This document shows, one piece after another, positions 41,846 to 50,446 of a DNA stretch of 64,000 nt. The DNA comes from Salinirubellus salinus (GTDB lineage: Archaea > Halobacteriota > Halobacteria > Halobacteriales > Haloarculaceae). Location: positions 3,286,001-3,350,000 of the forward strand of contig NZ_CP104003.1 of NCBI RefSeq assembly GCF_025231485.1. Reading direction: 5' to 3'. The notes beneath the pieces are model-generated. The model was given only the letters and a program-made list of their open reading frames with translations, ran no database searches and was not told the DNA's origin. The first letter of the stretch is position 1; every line of letters starts with the position of its first letter. The position numbers were made by a program, and so were the translations under genes.

Positions 41846-42456
41846 CGGGCGAGGGGTCACCCGACCGTCGCCCGGACGGGACCGACCACGACTGGAACGT
41901 CGTCGAGTCCCGGACGGAGTACGAGACCGGCTGGTACACCGGCGGCTACGACCTCGTGGAACTCCCGGACGGTCGGACGAAGAAGTACTACTGGGCGGAG
42001 TTGCCGCCCGCGGCCGTCATCGTGGCCGTCGTCGACAGCGCGGAACTCCGTTCTGCGGGCCGTCGGACGCAGTCCGACGACGACCAGGTCCTGATGGTCG
42101 AGCAGTTCCGCCCCACCATCCGCGAACTCTGCTACGAACTGCCCGCCGGCATCGTCGAGGACGGCGAGTCGTTCACCACCGCCGGCGCGCGCGAACTCCG
42201 CGAGGAGACGGGCTTCGAGCCCAACTCGACCGCGCTACTCGAGGAGTTCTGGTGTTCGACGGGCGTGCTCCGGCACAAGCGGGGCATCGTCTGGGCCGAG
42301 GGGCTCGAACCGGCGAAGCGGAAACTCGACGGCAACGAGTTCCTCGCCGTGCGGACGGTGCCCGTGGCGGAGGCGCTCGAACTGGCCCGTCGACCGCCCG
42401 CGAACGACGCGACCATCGAGGGGCTGTTGCTGGCCGAGGAGGCCGGCCTTATCTGA
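41842..42456 (+). CDS. Nudix hydrolase, ADP-ribose pyrophosphatase type
   Basis: The 204-aa protein has an N-terminal beta region and a perfect Nudix box: GIVEDGESFTTAGA followed by RELREETGF, residues about 100-122. The YWAELPPAAVIVAVV entry and EFWCSTGVLRHKRGIVWAEGL late segments resemble ADP-sugar diphosphatases, which split ADP-ribose to AMP and ribose 5-phosphate. Substrate not proven. It is the last gene of the overlapping operon. Confidence 0.9.
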   Translation: MTGEGSPDRRPDGTDHDWNVVESRTEYETGWYTGGYDLVELPDGRTKKYYWAELPPAAVIVAVVDSAELRSAGRRTQSDDDQVLMVEQFRPTIRELCYELPAGIVEDGESFTTAGARELREETGFEPNSTALLEEFWCSTGVLRHKRGIVWAEGLEPAKRKLDGNEFLAVRTVPVAEALELARRPPANDATIEGLLLAEEAGLI

Positions 42457-42619
42457 CCCGGCGGCGAGGAGCCGGTCACGGGAAGACTGTCGTCTCTCGC
42501 CCCACGACAGCTCGATGGTTCGGGTCTCGCTCCCCGGCCCCGCCGTCGTCCGTCTCCTCGGCTACCTGCTCGTGCTCTGCCCGAGGGGGCCACTACGGCT
42601 GTACGGTATCCACCAGCGT

Positions 42620-42666
42620 GCTCACCCGCCGTGAGCGGCCGAAGGCCGCGAACGGCGCAGGTTTTT
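42620..42666 (+). terminator. Twin hairpin followed by a T tract
   Basis: GCTCAC-ccgcc-GTGAGC (42620-42636) is followed at once, sharing 2 bases, by GCGGCC-gaa-GGCCGC (42635-42649). A run of five T (42662-42666) comes 12 nt later. This fits a strong terminator for the DUF5810-Nudix operon. Confidence 0.55.
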
Positions 42667-42692
42667 CTCCGTGTTCTCTGCAAGGAGTGGTT

Positions 42693-42707
42693 CGCGCCGT
42701 AGGCGCG
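42693..42707 (+). other. Hairpin upstream of cofE
   Basis: CGCGCC-gta-GGCGCG is a perfect 6-bp stem with a 3-nt loop, 85 nt before the cofE ATG. It may belong to a cofE leader RNA or be a second terminator. Nothing more can be said from sequence. Confidence 0.4.
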
Positions 42708-42791
42708 GACCCGACGCAGTACAAAAGAGGTGGTGCCGTCTCGCTCTCCGGTACCGCGCGCCTTTTTCAGGTCCACCCCCCAAGCCCGGGT

Positions 42792-43568
42792 ATGGAGGTG
42801 TTCGCCGTCCCCGGACTGCCCGAGATACGCGAGGGTGACGACCTCGCGGCGCTCGTCGCCGAGCGCGTCGATCTGCGCCCGGACGACGTGGTCTGCGTGG
42901 CGAGCACCGTCGTCTCGAAGGCCGAGGGCCGGGGGGCGGCACTCGACGACTTCCCGGCCTCCGAACGCGCCCACGAGGTCGCCCGGCGACTCTCGGAGCT
43001 CGCGGGCGAGGAGAAGGACCCCCGGTTCGCACAGGCCATCCTCGAAGAGAGCGAGGAGGTGATCCTCGACGCGCCGTTCGTCCTCGCAGTGACCCGGTTC
43101 GGCCACATCACGGTCAACGCCGGCATCGATCAGTCGAACGTGCCGGACCACGACCTGCTGCTGTTGCCCGAGGACCCGACCGCGAGCGCCGAGGCGCTCT
43201 CCGGGTCGCTGGGCTGTCCCGTCGTCGTCACGGACACGTCGGGCCGGCCGTTCCGCCACGGCCAGCGTGGCGTCGCGCTCGGGTGGGCCGGGATGCCCGC
43301 CGCCCGCGACTGGCGCGGCGAGTCCGACCGCGACGGGCGCGAACTCGGCGTCACCGTGCAGGCCGTCGTCGACGAGCTCGCGGGTGCCGCCAACCTCGTC
43401 ACCGGCGAGGGCGACGGCGGCACCCCGGTCGCCGTCGTCCGTGGCTTCGCGTTCGGCGACCACGAGGGAAGCGACCTGCTGTTCCGGAGCACGGACCGCG
43501 ACGTGGTCCGGTCCGCGCTCCGCGAGTGGACCTGGACCCCGGACCACACGACACACCACGAAGGATGA
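42792..43568 (+). CDS. cofE: Coenzyme F420:L-glutamate ligase
   Basis: This enzyme adds gamma-linked glutamate residues to F420-0 using GTP. The 258-aa protein has the CofE core: VPGLPEIREGDDLAALV at the start, VCVASTVVSKAEGR, HITVNAGIDQSNVP and VTDTSGRPFRHGQRGVALG, the metal/GTP-binding segment. The ATG at 42792 lies 36 bases after a TTTTT tract and is near-leaderless. It overlaps the Mer-like gene by ATGA, so cofactor synthesis and an F420-using enzyme are coupled. Confidence 0.93.
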   Translation: MEVFAVPGLPEIREGDDLAALVAERVDLRPDDVVCVASTVVSKAEGRGAALDDFPASERAHEVARRLSELAGEEKDPRFAQAILEESEEVILDAPFVLAVTRFGHITVNAGIDQSNVPDHDLLLLPEDPTASAEALSGSLGCPVVVTDTSGRPFRHGQRGVALGWAGMPAARDWRGESDRDGRELGVTVQAVVDELAGAANLVTGEGDGGTPVAVVRGFAFGDHEGSDLLFRSTDRDVVRSALREWTWTPDHTTHHEG

Positions 43569-44548
43569 TGCTCGGCATCGAACTCACCCCCGAACACCCC
43601 GTCTCCCGTATCGCCGACCTCGGCGCCCGTGCCGAGGAGAGCGGCTTCGACACCGCGTTCGTCTCCTGTCACCACTTCAACCGAGACCCGTGGGTCGCAC
43701 TGGACCGCATCGCCCAGCGGACCGACGCGATGCGGGTCGGCCCGGGCACGGTCAACCCGCTCGAGACCCACCCCGTCACCCTCGCCGCCCGGACGGCCTC
43801 GCTACAGGAGGCCAGCGGCGGCCGCGCGGTCTACGGCATCGGGCCGGGCGACCCATCCTCGCTCGGGACGCTCGGCCTCGCCGAGGACCGTGGCCTCCGG
43901 CCGGTGCTGGAGGCGTTCGAGACCGCTCGGCGGCTCTGGGCGGGCGAGACGGTCAGCCACGAGGGCACCTTCGAGGCCGACCGCGCCGAGTTGAAGTTCG
44001 ACGTCGAGGGCAACATCCCGGTCCACGTGGGCGGCGAGGGCCCGCACATGTGTCGGATGGCGGGCAAGCACGCCGACGGCCTGCTGTTCAACGGCTCGCA
44101 CCCGGACGACCTCGCGTGGGCTCGCGACCGCGTCGAGGAGGGGAAGGCCGACCGCCCCGACTCGCGTGGGACGTTCACGCTCTCGGCGTACGCCGCCGTC
44201 TCGGTGGCGGAGGACGGCGACGCGGCCCGCGAGGCTGCCCGTGCACCCGTCGCGTTCATCGTCAGCGGGGCCGCCCCGCCCGTCCTCGACCGTCACGGCA
44301 TCGACTCGGCGGCGGTCGAATCGGTCAGGGAGGCGCTCGCGGACAGTCGGTTCGGCGACGCCTACGCCGCGGTGACGCCCGCGATGGTCGAGGCGTTCTG
44401 CATCGCGGGGACGCCCGACGCCGTCACCGAGCGGATGGCGGCGCTACGCGAGTACGTCGACGGGCTCGTCGTCGGGTCGCCGCTGGGGCCGTCGCTCGAC
44501 GAGGCGGTGGAACTGGCCGGCGAGGCGGCGCGAGAAGCGGGGTTCTGA
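43565..44548 (+). CDS. F420-dependent methylenetetrahydromethanopterin reductase (Mer-like)
   Basis: The 327-aa bacterial-luciferase-like TIM barrel contains YGIGPGDPSSLGTLG, the GNIPVHVGGEGPHMCRMAGKHADG segment typical of Mer and related enzymes, and a C-terminal EYVDGLVVGSPLGPS. Mer moves a hydride from F420H2 to a methylene-pterin. Haloarchaea lack methanogenesis, so the natural substrate may be a folate or another compound. Two start codons (43565, 43568) exist. The overlap with cofE supports F420 use. Confidence 0.9.
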   Translation: MMLGIELTPEHPVSRIADLGARAEESGFDTAFVSCHHFNRDPWVALDRIAQRTDAMRVGPGTVNPLETHPVTLAARTASLQEASGGRAVYGIGPGDPSSLGTLGLAEDRGLRPVLEAFETARRLWAGETVSHEGTFEADRAELKFDVEGNIPVHVGGEGPHMCRMAGKHADGLLFNGSHPDDLAWARDRVEEGKADRPDSRGTFTLSAYAAVSVAEDGDAAREAARAPVAFIVSGAAPPVLDRHGIDSAAVESVREALADSRFGDAYAAVTPAMVEAFCIAGTPDAVTERMAALREYVDGLVVGSPLGPSLDEAVELAGEAAREAGF

Positions 44549-44560
44549 GTCGAAGCCTGG

Positions 44561-44785
44561 CTACCGCCGGTCGCTCGGCGGCTGTCGGCTGGACGGGACG
44601 AGCGAGACGAGCGCGTCGACGACGGCGCCCAGCGTGAGGTAGCCGAACACCGCGACCGAGACGGTGACGAATATCGCGCCGGAGGTGAGCATCGCGGCGA
44701 CGACGGGGTCGACCATCGCCACCTCGCTGAACCGCTGGACCATCATCTGCAGGCTCTCCAGTATCCCGGCGGGCGTGACTGCCAT
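44561..44785 (-). CDS. Small single-pass membrane protein
   Basis: The 74-aa protein has a polar N-terminal helix (MAVTPAGILESLQMMVQRFSEV) and one strong membrane helix at about residues 30-60 (AAMLTSGAIFVTVSVAVFGYL), then a short basic tail. It resembles small haloarchaeal membrane proteins without a family name that I can confirm. The ATG at 44785 was chosen, since the longer reading to 44809 adds a charged stretch. Convergent with the Mer-like gene, 12 bp apart. Confidence 0.6.
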   Translation of the reverse strand: MAVTPAGILESLQMMVQRFSEVAMVDPVVAAMLTSGAIFVTVSVAVFGYLTLGAVVDALVSLVPSSRQPPSDRR

Positions 44786-44870
44786 ACCCTCACGTTCGGG
44801 CCGTGCCACTTGTGTCTACCCTTCTCCCGTGGGGCGTCACGGCTAAGGGAGCGGCGCCCGGAGACCGGGT

Positions 44871-45218
44871 ATGCCGAACCGCTCGCTCGACGACTTCGTC
44901 GGGGGGACCGAGACGGACGAGGACCCGACGAGCGATGCGGACGAGGTGGCCGAGTCCGAGGCCGAGTCCGAACTGGACGCGACCGAGACGGAGGTCGACG
45001 AGGGCGACGCCGACGCTGCGGTCGAATCCGACACCGATGCCGAGACGGACACGGGGGACTCGACCGACGACGAACCCACGCTCACCGTCGAGGAAGCCAC
45101 GCCGACCTACGACTTCTCGCCCGAGGGGGCGACCTGCGAGTCGTGTGGCGAGACGGTCGAGACGCGGTGGCACGACCCCGAGGTGGGGATGGTGTGCGCC
45201 GAGTGCAAGGGGTGGTAG
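44871..45218 (+). CDS. Acidic zinc-ribbon protein (DUF7573-like)
   Basis: The 115-aa protein opens MPNRSLDDFVGG, followed by about 60 residues of nearly pure Asp/Glu/Thr/Ser low complexity. The C-terminal zinc ribbon is CESCGETV…MVCAECKGW (two CxxC pairs, with a final Trp). Such proteins are found across haloarchaea and are sometimes annotated DUF7573, which fits but is tentative. The ribbon suggests nucleic-acid or protein binding. The ATG is 85 bp from the divergent small membrane gene. Confidence 0.82.
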   Translation: MPNRSLDDFVGGTETDEDPTSDADEVAESEAESELDATETEVDEGDADAAVESDTDAETDTGDSTDDEPTLTVEEATPTYDFSPEGATCESCGETVETRWHDPEVGMVCAECKGW

Positions 45219-45302
45219 CTCCACGCTCGGTCCACGACGCGTCCGGCCAGCGGGAGGACCGCCCCCCCAACGTTATGACAGCCGGGCGCGACACCGCGTG
45301 TC

Positions 45303-45920
45303 ATGGGTGTCGATAGCGCGACACGACGTCGGTCGCTGGGGGAGTGGTCACCGCGGTTGTTCCTCGCTGGCGGTCTCCTGCTGGTGGGCCACGCGGCGAT
45401 GCTGGCCGTCGAGACGTTCGGGGCGGTGGCGGTGCCGCCGGACGTGTTCGCCCCCACCGGCCACCTGCTCGCCGTCCTCGGACTCGTCGGCCTCGCGGGG
45501 ACCGTCGGCCGCCGCTGGCGTCGCGGACTCCGTGCCCTCGGGTTCGCGTCACTCGCTGGGTGGACCTTCCTCACCGGTACCCAGGCCAGCAAGCTCCTCG
45601 GTATCGCACCGGAGACGGGGCCGCTCCCCGATGCCGCGGCGATGGCGCTGCTCGCCCTGACGACGCTCACCTACGGACTCGTCGCGTTCGCGGGGTACCG
45701 GGCCGGCACGTACGGGCCGGTGGTGGCCAGCCTGGTCGCCGCACCGGCGGGCATGCTGGTCGCACTGGTGGTCAACGGGGCGGTGTTCGGTGCGCCGCCG
45801 GTGGGGACGCTGCTGGTCGCCACCGGGTTGGCGGTGGCGCAACTGGGGCTGGGGACCGCACTTCGACACCGGGAGCCGACGGGCCGTAGGGCCACTGCCC
45901 CCGGTGCCGTCCGGGGGTGA
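45303..45920 (+). CDS. Six-helix membrane protein, WSPRLFL family, copy A
   Basis: The 205-aa membrane protein has a charged start, then EWSPRLFLAGGLLLVGHAAML and five further hydrophobic helices with a basic tail. It resembles the protein at 47152-47757: both start with a short polar segment, then WSPRLFL, and have the same helix number and spacing. Function unknown. The next gene (HTH) begins 6 bp after the stop codon, so the two are in one unit. Confidence 0.75.
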   Translation: MGVDSATRRRSLGEWSPRLFLAGGLLLVGHAAMLAVETFGAVAVPPDVFAPTGHLLAVLGLVGLAGTVGRRWRRGLRALGFASLAGWTFLTGTQASKLLGIAPETGPLPDAAAMALLALTTLTYGLVAFAGYRAGTYGPVVASLVAAPAGMLVALVVNGAVFGAPPVGTLLVATGLAVAQLGLGTALRHREPTGRRATAPGAVRG

Positions 45921-45926
45921 CTGCTC

Positions 45927-46925
45927 GTGAGCGACACCGGGTCGGGAGCCCAGCCCCACGCCGCGGCGACCCGCCCCCACGACAGCGCCGTCACCGACGC
46001 CTTCGGGCTGCTCGGTGACGGGACGCGACTGGCCGTCCTCCTCGCCATCTGGGAGGCACACGACCCGGCCGACGAGGACAACAGCCTCTCGTTCTCGGAG
46101 ATATTCGAACGGGTCGACTACGACGACCCCGGCAACCTCCGCTACCACCTCGGGAAACTGGAGGGGCAGTTCATCGAACGGGCGCCTGAGCACGACGGCT
46201 ACGCACTCCGCGTTCCCGCCCAGAAGCTCGTGCGGGACATCGTCGCGGGCGTCGGCGACCACGACGAACGACTCGAACCGACCCCCATCGACCAGCGGTG
46301 TCCGTTCTGTGGTGCGGGGACGAAGGTGAGCTACCGCGAGGGAATCCTGTTCTGGGCCTGTCACGAGTGCGACGGGATGACCCCCGGCCGCGACTTCGCC
46401 TCCTTCGACCCGCCCGGACCGCTGGCTGCGGTCTCGTTCGACCCGGCCGGCCTCGACGAGTGGACCGCCGAGGAGCTCCGGGCCGCGCTGGCGGTCCGTG
46501 GACGGCGGCGCACCCGAGAACAGTTCGAGGGGCTGTGTCCCACCTGCTCCGGCCAGGTCGACGCCCGCTTCGACTGGTGTGACGACCACGACCCCGACGG
46601 TTGTCACGCGTGTGGGCTCCGCTGGCGGGTCGGCGCACGGTTCCGGTGTCGCACCTGCGAGAACTACGGCGGGGCCTCCCCCCGGCGACTCGCCCTGTTT
46701 CACCCCGCCGTCGTCTCGTTCTACGACGACCACGGGGTCTCGACCCGGTTCCGGGCCGACGAGTACGAGCGAGCGAAGGCCGTCTACGACCTCGTGCTCG
46801 ACCACGAGGTCGAACTCGTCGCCGAGGACCCCGTCCGGGTCGCGGTCACCGCCAGACACGACGGCGACGCCATCCGGGTGACGTTCGACGAGGACGTCCA
46901 GTTCGTGGACGCGACACGCGGGTGA
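45927..46925 (+). CDS. ArsR-like HTH regulator with zinc ribbons
   Basis: The 332-aa protein has an N-terminal winged helix (VTDAFGLLGDGTRLAVLLAI…SFSEIFERVDYDDPGNLRYHL, residues about 20-85) of the type used by haloarchaeal ArsR-like proteins. The middle has CPFCG and CHEC pairs, and later CPTC, a DWCDDHDPDGCHACG cluster and CRTC, which make at least two zinc ribbons. The ligand or metal sensed is unknown. It starts with a GTG 6 bp after the membrane gene and probably controls that unit or itself. Confidence 0.83.
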   Translation: MSDTGSGAQPHAAATRPHDSAVTDAFGLLGDGTRLAVLLAIWEAHDPADEDNSLSFSEIFERVDYDDPGNLRYHLGKLEGQFIERAPEHDGYALRVPAQKLVRDIVAGVGDHDERLEPTPIDQRCPFCGAGTKVSYREGILFWACHECDGMTPGRDFASFDPPGPLAAVSFDPAGLDEWTAEELRAALAVRGRRRTREQFEGLCPTCSGQVDARFDWCDDHDPDGCHACGLRWRVGARFRCRTCENYGGASPRRLALFHPAVVSFYDDHGVSTRFRADEYERAKAVYDLVLDHEVELVAEDPVRVAVTARHDGDAIRVTFDEDVQFVDATRG

Positions 46926-47074
46926 GCGCGCCGACCAGTCGACTGGCCACCGACTGTCGCCGCCCAGAACGTGTCAACTCGATTGTTGTATTGTCGTACA
47001 AATTACACTTATCCCCGGGCCTCTCCACGCTCCCGGTGTCCCGCGCCGGACTGACGCGGGGGACGGTTCGACCC

Positions 47075-47155
47075 ATGACACGCACGACGACACCGACCGA
47101 CGTATCGACGGACGACCGGCCGACGAGCGGCGCCACCGGGGGTGGTCGCCCGTGA
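47075..47155 (+). CDS. 26-codon leader ORF
   Basis: The ATG at 47075 opens a frame of 26 aa (MTRTTTPTDVSTDD…GGGRP). Its TGA overlaps the GTG of the next gene as GTGA. Upstream is an AT-rich promoter-like segment (TATTGTCGTACAAATTACAC, 46988-47007). Many Thr/Asp/Arg codons and no hydrophobic helix suggest a translated leader that brings ribosomes to the GTG start. This is inferred and needs expression data. Confidence 0.45.
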   Translation: MTRTTTPTDVSTDDRPTSGATGGGRP

Positions 47156-47757
47156 CCGCCGGGAGCGCGTTCGCGCGACTCCGACCGTGGAGCCCACGAC
47201 TGTTCTTGCTGGCGGGTGTCGGCGCGTTCGCCTTCGCGATCGACAACGCCCTCACGGCCTTCACCGGCACGTCGTACCCGCTCGTCGGCATACTCGTCGC
47301 GCCCGCCGCGTTCCTGCTCGCTGTGGTCGGCCTGCTCGGGCTCTCGGCCGACCTCGTGGGGCCCGGCGGGACGCTCGCTCGTGTCGCGCGAGGGATTGCG
47401 CTGCTCCCCGTCGTGACCTGGACACTCATCATCGTCGGGGGAACCGCCGAGTACGCCGGGCTCCTCTCCGGTGCGGGCGGCCTCCCGCCCCTCCTCTCGC
47501 TCGTCACTATCGTGCTGATGATACTCACCTACCTGCTGTTCGGCGCGACGACGCTCCGGACCGACGTACTCCCCACGGCCGTGGGCGTGCTGATGCTGCT
47601 GGAGGTCGCCGCCTTCCTGCTCGTCGCCACCCGACTCGTCCCCCCGTACGCCATCGACCTCCTGCACACGGGCATCAATCTCGGCATCGGGGGCCTCCTC
47701 GTCTCGCTGGGAACCGACCGGGCGGGAACCGACGTGCCCGCCGACTCCACGGCATGA
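47152..47757 (+). CDS. Six-helix membrane protein, WSPRLFL family, copy B
   Basis: The 201-aa membrane protein is related to the one at 45303. The WSPRLFL motif is followed by VGAFAFAIDNALTAFTG, then five or so helices and a short Asp/Thr tail. The GTG start overlaps the leader ORF. The halocyanin gene overlaps its stop codon (ATGA at 47754-47757), so a membrane protein and a copper protein are made together, which may place this family next to respiratory or redox chains. That role is inferred. Confidence 0.76.
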   Translation: MTAGSAFARLRPWSPRLFLLAGVGAFAFAIDNALTAFTGTSYPLVGILVAPAAFLLAVVGLLGLSADLVGPGGTLARVARGIALLPVVTWTLIIVGGTAEYAGLLSGAGGLPPLLSLVTIVLMILTYLLFGATTLRTDVLPTAVGVLMLLEVAAFLLVATRLVPPYAIDLLHTGINLGIGGLLVSLGTDRAGTDVPADSTA

Positions 47758-48194
47758 CTCGCCGGCGGACCGAGGAGGGGTGGACAGCGGTCTCCCGGCG
47801 TTCCGCACTCGCCACTGCAGTCGGCGTCGTCGGCAGTCTCGCCGGCTGTCTCGGCCAGCCGTCGGTTCCCGACGCCGACGTCGTCGCTGGTCCGGACCGA
47901 CGGCTCAGGTTCGAGCCGGCTGACCTCACCGCCTCGGTCGGTGACACGGTCCGCTGGGGATTCGAGAGCGCCGGACACAACGTCTGCGGTCGGCCGAGCG
48001 ACGCCAGTACGGCCTCGGTCCCCGAGGACGGGGCCCCGTTCGCCAGCTACGCTCCCGACGAGTCCCCCGCCCGGCAGCTCGTCCCCCGCGGTGAGACCTA
48101 CGAACACACGTTCGAGACGCCCGGCGAGTTCGTCTACGTCTGCTACCCGCACCGCCAGTCGGGGATGGAGGGTACGGTTCGGGTGACGGAGTGA
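47754..48194 (+). CDS. Halocyanin/plastocyanin-type copper protein
   Basis: The 146-aa TAT-exported lipoprotein has signal SRRSALATAVGVVGSLAGC. It is a blue-copper (cupredoxin) domain with ligand His in SAGHNVC and the loop CYPHRQSGM (Cys, His, Met). Type 1 copper proteins carry electrons at the cell surface in haloarchaeal respiration. The ATG overlaps the membrane gene. The extra Cys in GHNVC next to His, close to the copper site, is unusual and may be a structural cysteine. Confidence 0.92.
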   Translation: MTRRRTEEGWTAVSRRSALATAVGVVGSLAGCLGQPSVPDADVVAGPDRRLRFEPADLTASVGDTVRWGFESAGHNVCGRPSDASTASVPEDGAPFASYAPDESPARQLVPRGETYEHTFETPGEFVYVCYPHRQSGMEGTVRVTE

Positions 48195-48456
48195 GCAGGC
48201 GGTCCCACTGCCGCGTGTTCGGAGTCGGTCGGCGTGCCGTGCCGGCCAGTCCACCGTCTCGTGGCCCCTGCCCAACGTACCCGAACGTCCCACTCGATAC
48301 CGTTCCTGCCCCGCTCACGCTCCCACCCAGCAAACTTACACTCCCCGCGCCCGTACCGAGACGCGTGTCAATCGCTTTCACGCCTCTCCGGGCGCCGGAA
48401 AGCACTTGTCCGGGCCGCCGCTCGCTCCGCGTAGCCGCCGCCCTCCCCCACGCCAC

Positions 48457-49443
48457 ATGACCGACGCCAACTCTACCTCGGAAGCCGCAGCGTCGCCCGA
48501 CGACGAGACCGACCTCGACGCCCTCAGCGTCGACGAGGCGGGACGTATCGCCCGCCGCGTCGTCGAGAACACGGAGGAGGTCATCGTCGGGCACCACGAC
48601 GCTATCGAGCACCTGATCTGTGCCCTGCTCGGCCGTGGCCACGTCCTGCTGGAGGACGTCCCCGGCGTCGGGAAGACGATGCTCGCCCGCTCCATCGCCC
48701 AGTCGCTCGAGTGTCAGTTCAAACGCGTCCAGTTCACCCCCGACCTCCTACCGGCGGACATCACCGGGACGAACGTCTACAACCAGGAGACCCGCGAGTT
48801 CGAGTTCCGCCCCGGCCCGGTGTTCGGGAACGTCGTCCTCGGCGACGAGATCAACCGCGCCCCGCCGAAGACGCAGGCCGCCCTGCTGGAGGCGATGGAG
48901 GAGGAGACGGTGACCGTCGACGGGACCACCCACCGGGTGCCGGACCCGTTCTTCGTCGTGGCGACGCAGAACTCCGTCGAGCGCGACCGGACGTACGAAC
49001 TCCCGGCCGCCGAACTCGACCGCTTCCAGATGAAACTCGAACTCGGCTACCCGAACGCCGAGGAGGAGTCCCGCGTCCTCGCGAACGTCGTCGGGGACCA
49101 CCCCATCGACACGCTCGAACCCGTCGCCACCGTCGCGGACCTCCGGGCCGCCCGCCGGACAACCGCGAGCGTCACCGTCGAGGAACCCGTCCGCGACTAC
49201 GTCACCGCGCTGGCGAACTACACCCGCGAGCGGGCCCAACTGGGCGTCTCGCCCCGTGGCTCCATCTCCCTGCTGCGGGCCGCGCAGGCCCGTGCGGTCC
49301 TCGACGGCCGTGACTTCGTCCTCCCCGACGACGTGCAGGCCGAGGCGCTCACCGTCCTCCCCCACCGCGTCCGGACCGCCGCGGGCGCCCAGAGCGCACG
49401 GGAACTGGTCGACGCGGCGCTCACCAGCGTCGACGTCCCCTGA
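48457..49443 (+). CDS. MoxR-type AAA+ ATPase
   Basis: The 328-aa chaperone-like ATPase has Walker A GVGKT (residues 70-74 in VPGVGKTMLARS), Walker B VVLGDEINRAPPKTQ, sensor 1 VATQNSVERDRTYELPAAELDRF, and the C-terminal lid with SPRGSISLLRAAQARA. MoxR proteins help assemble protein complexes with von Willebrand or DUF58 partners, which follow here. The ATG at 48457 was chosen over an upstream frame because the acidic N-terminus begins there. It is the first of three genes in one operon. Confidence 0.92.
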   Translation: MTDANSTSEAAASPDDETDLDALSVDEAGRIARRVVENTEEVIVGHHDAIEHLICALLGRGHVLLEDVPGVGKTMLARSIAQSLECQFKRVQFTPDLLPADITGTNVYNQETREFEFRPGPVFGNVVLGDEINRAPPKTQAALLEAMEEETVTVDGTTHRVPDPFFVVATQNSVERDRTYELPAAELDRFQMKLELGYPNAEEESRVLANVVGDHPIDTLEPVATVADLRAARRTTASVTVEEPVRDYVTALANYTRERAQLGVSPRGSISLLRAAQARAVLDGRDFVLPDDVQAEALTVLPHRVRTAAGAQSARELVDAALTSVDVP

Positions 49444-49444
49444 G

Positions 49445-50446
49445 ATGCGCCCGACCCGACGCGGCTACGGTCTCGCGCTCGTCACGCTCGTCGCCATCGC
49501 GATGGGCGCGCAGTTCGGCGCCCGGTCGCTCGACGCGCTCGTCGTCCCCGCCATCGCGGCGCTCGCGGTCGGGGCCGCACAGGTCTACCGCCGGACCGAG
49601 CCCTCCGTGGTCCGGAGCCACCCGCTCCCCGGTTTCCCCGGCGAGACGCGGACGGTGACGCTGACGGTGAAGTCGAACCTCTCGTGCGACGTCCACGAGC
49701 GAGTCGGCCCCGGCCTGCGCGCGCCCGACGCCGACGCCCAGCTCCCCGAGGGCACCGAGTACGAGTACGACGTGGAGCTACTCGACCGCGGCGAGCGCAC
49801 CCTCGGACCGGCGACGGTCAGCCAGCGCGACACGCTGGGGCTGGTGTCCCACGCCACCGACTCGGCCCGCACCACGCCCGTGCTGGTCTACCCCGCAGTC
49901 AGGCCCATCACCGACCGGGCGGCGTTCTCGGGACTGGTCGAGCGGGCCGGCAGCCGCGACCGGGACGCGTTCGACCGCCTGCGCGAGTACAGTTCGAGCG
50001 ACTCGCTGCGCGACATCAACTGGAAAGCCTCGGCCCGCCGCGCCGACGCGGAGTTCGTCGTCACCGAGTTCGCCGCCGAGGACGAGGGCGGTATCAGCGT
50101 CGTCTGCGAGGCCGAGCCGGGCCACGGCGACGCGATGGCGAGCGCCGCCGCGAGCGTCGCCGTCTACCTGCTGAACGCCGACCTCGTCGTGGACGTGGCC
50201 GCGCCCGACGGCGTCGTCGACGAGGGCCGCGGCGACGAGCAGCGCGACGCGGTGCTCGGGTTGCTCGCCCGGACAGACGCCGGCGAGGTGAGCGACGCCC
50301 AGCGTGACCGGGCGGACGTCCACGTCGTCGCCGGCCCCGACGGGACGAGGGTCGCCGTCGACGGCGTCGAGCACCCGTTCGAGGGCCTGGTCGACGCCGA
50401 GCGAGCGCCGTACACGACCCCGTCGCGCACGGAGGTGGTCGCGTGA
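49445..50446 (+). CDS. DUF58 domain membrane protein
   Basis: The 333-aa protein has two N-terminal helices (residues about 10-45), then a beta domain. A DUF58 block follows with the conserved DAFDRLREYSSSDSLRDINWKASAR. The rest may be a von Willebrand-like fold. DUF58 proteins usually work with MoxR ATPases and a transglutaminase. The ATG is 1 base after the MoxR stop codon, and the gene overlaps the next one by GTGA. Confidence 0.9.
   Translation: MRPTRRGYGLALVTLVAIAMGAQFGARSLDALVVPAIAALAVGAAQVYRRTEPSVVRSHPLPGFPGETRTVTLTVKSNLSCDVHERVGPGLRAPDADAQLPEGTEYEYDVELLDRGERTLGPATVSQRDTLGLVSHATDSARTTPVLVYPAVRPITDRAAFSGLVERAGSRDRDAFDRLREYSSSDSLRDINWKASARRADAEFVVTEFAAEDEGGISVVCEAEPGHGDAMASAAASVAVYLLNADLVVDVAAPDGVVDEGRGDEQRDAVLGLLARTDAGEVSDAQRDRADVHVVAGPDGTRVAVDGVEHPFEGLVDAERAPYTTPSRTEVVA

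Larger units (their letters stand above)
42457..42791. other. Structured intergenic region before cofE
   Basis: The gap of 335 bp holds three strong hairpins (42620-42636, 42635-42649, 42693-42707) and a T tract, described separately. A 39-codon frame from ATG 42514 to the TGA near 42633 was examined. It ends inside the first hairpin and is weakly hydrophobic, so it is not called. Confidence 0.6.

Noticed and set aside
42514-42633. 39-codon ORF before cofE
   Set aside because: Ends inside a hairpin, no conserved pattern; possible but not supported.
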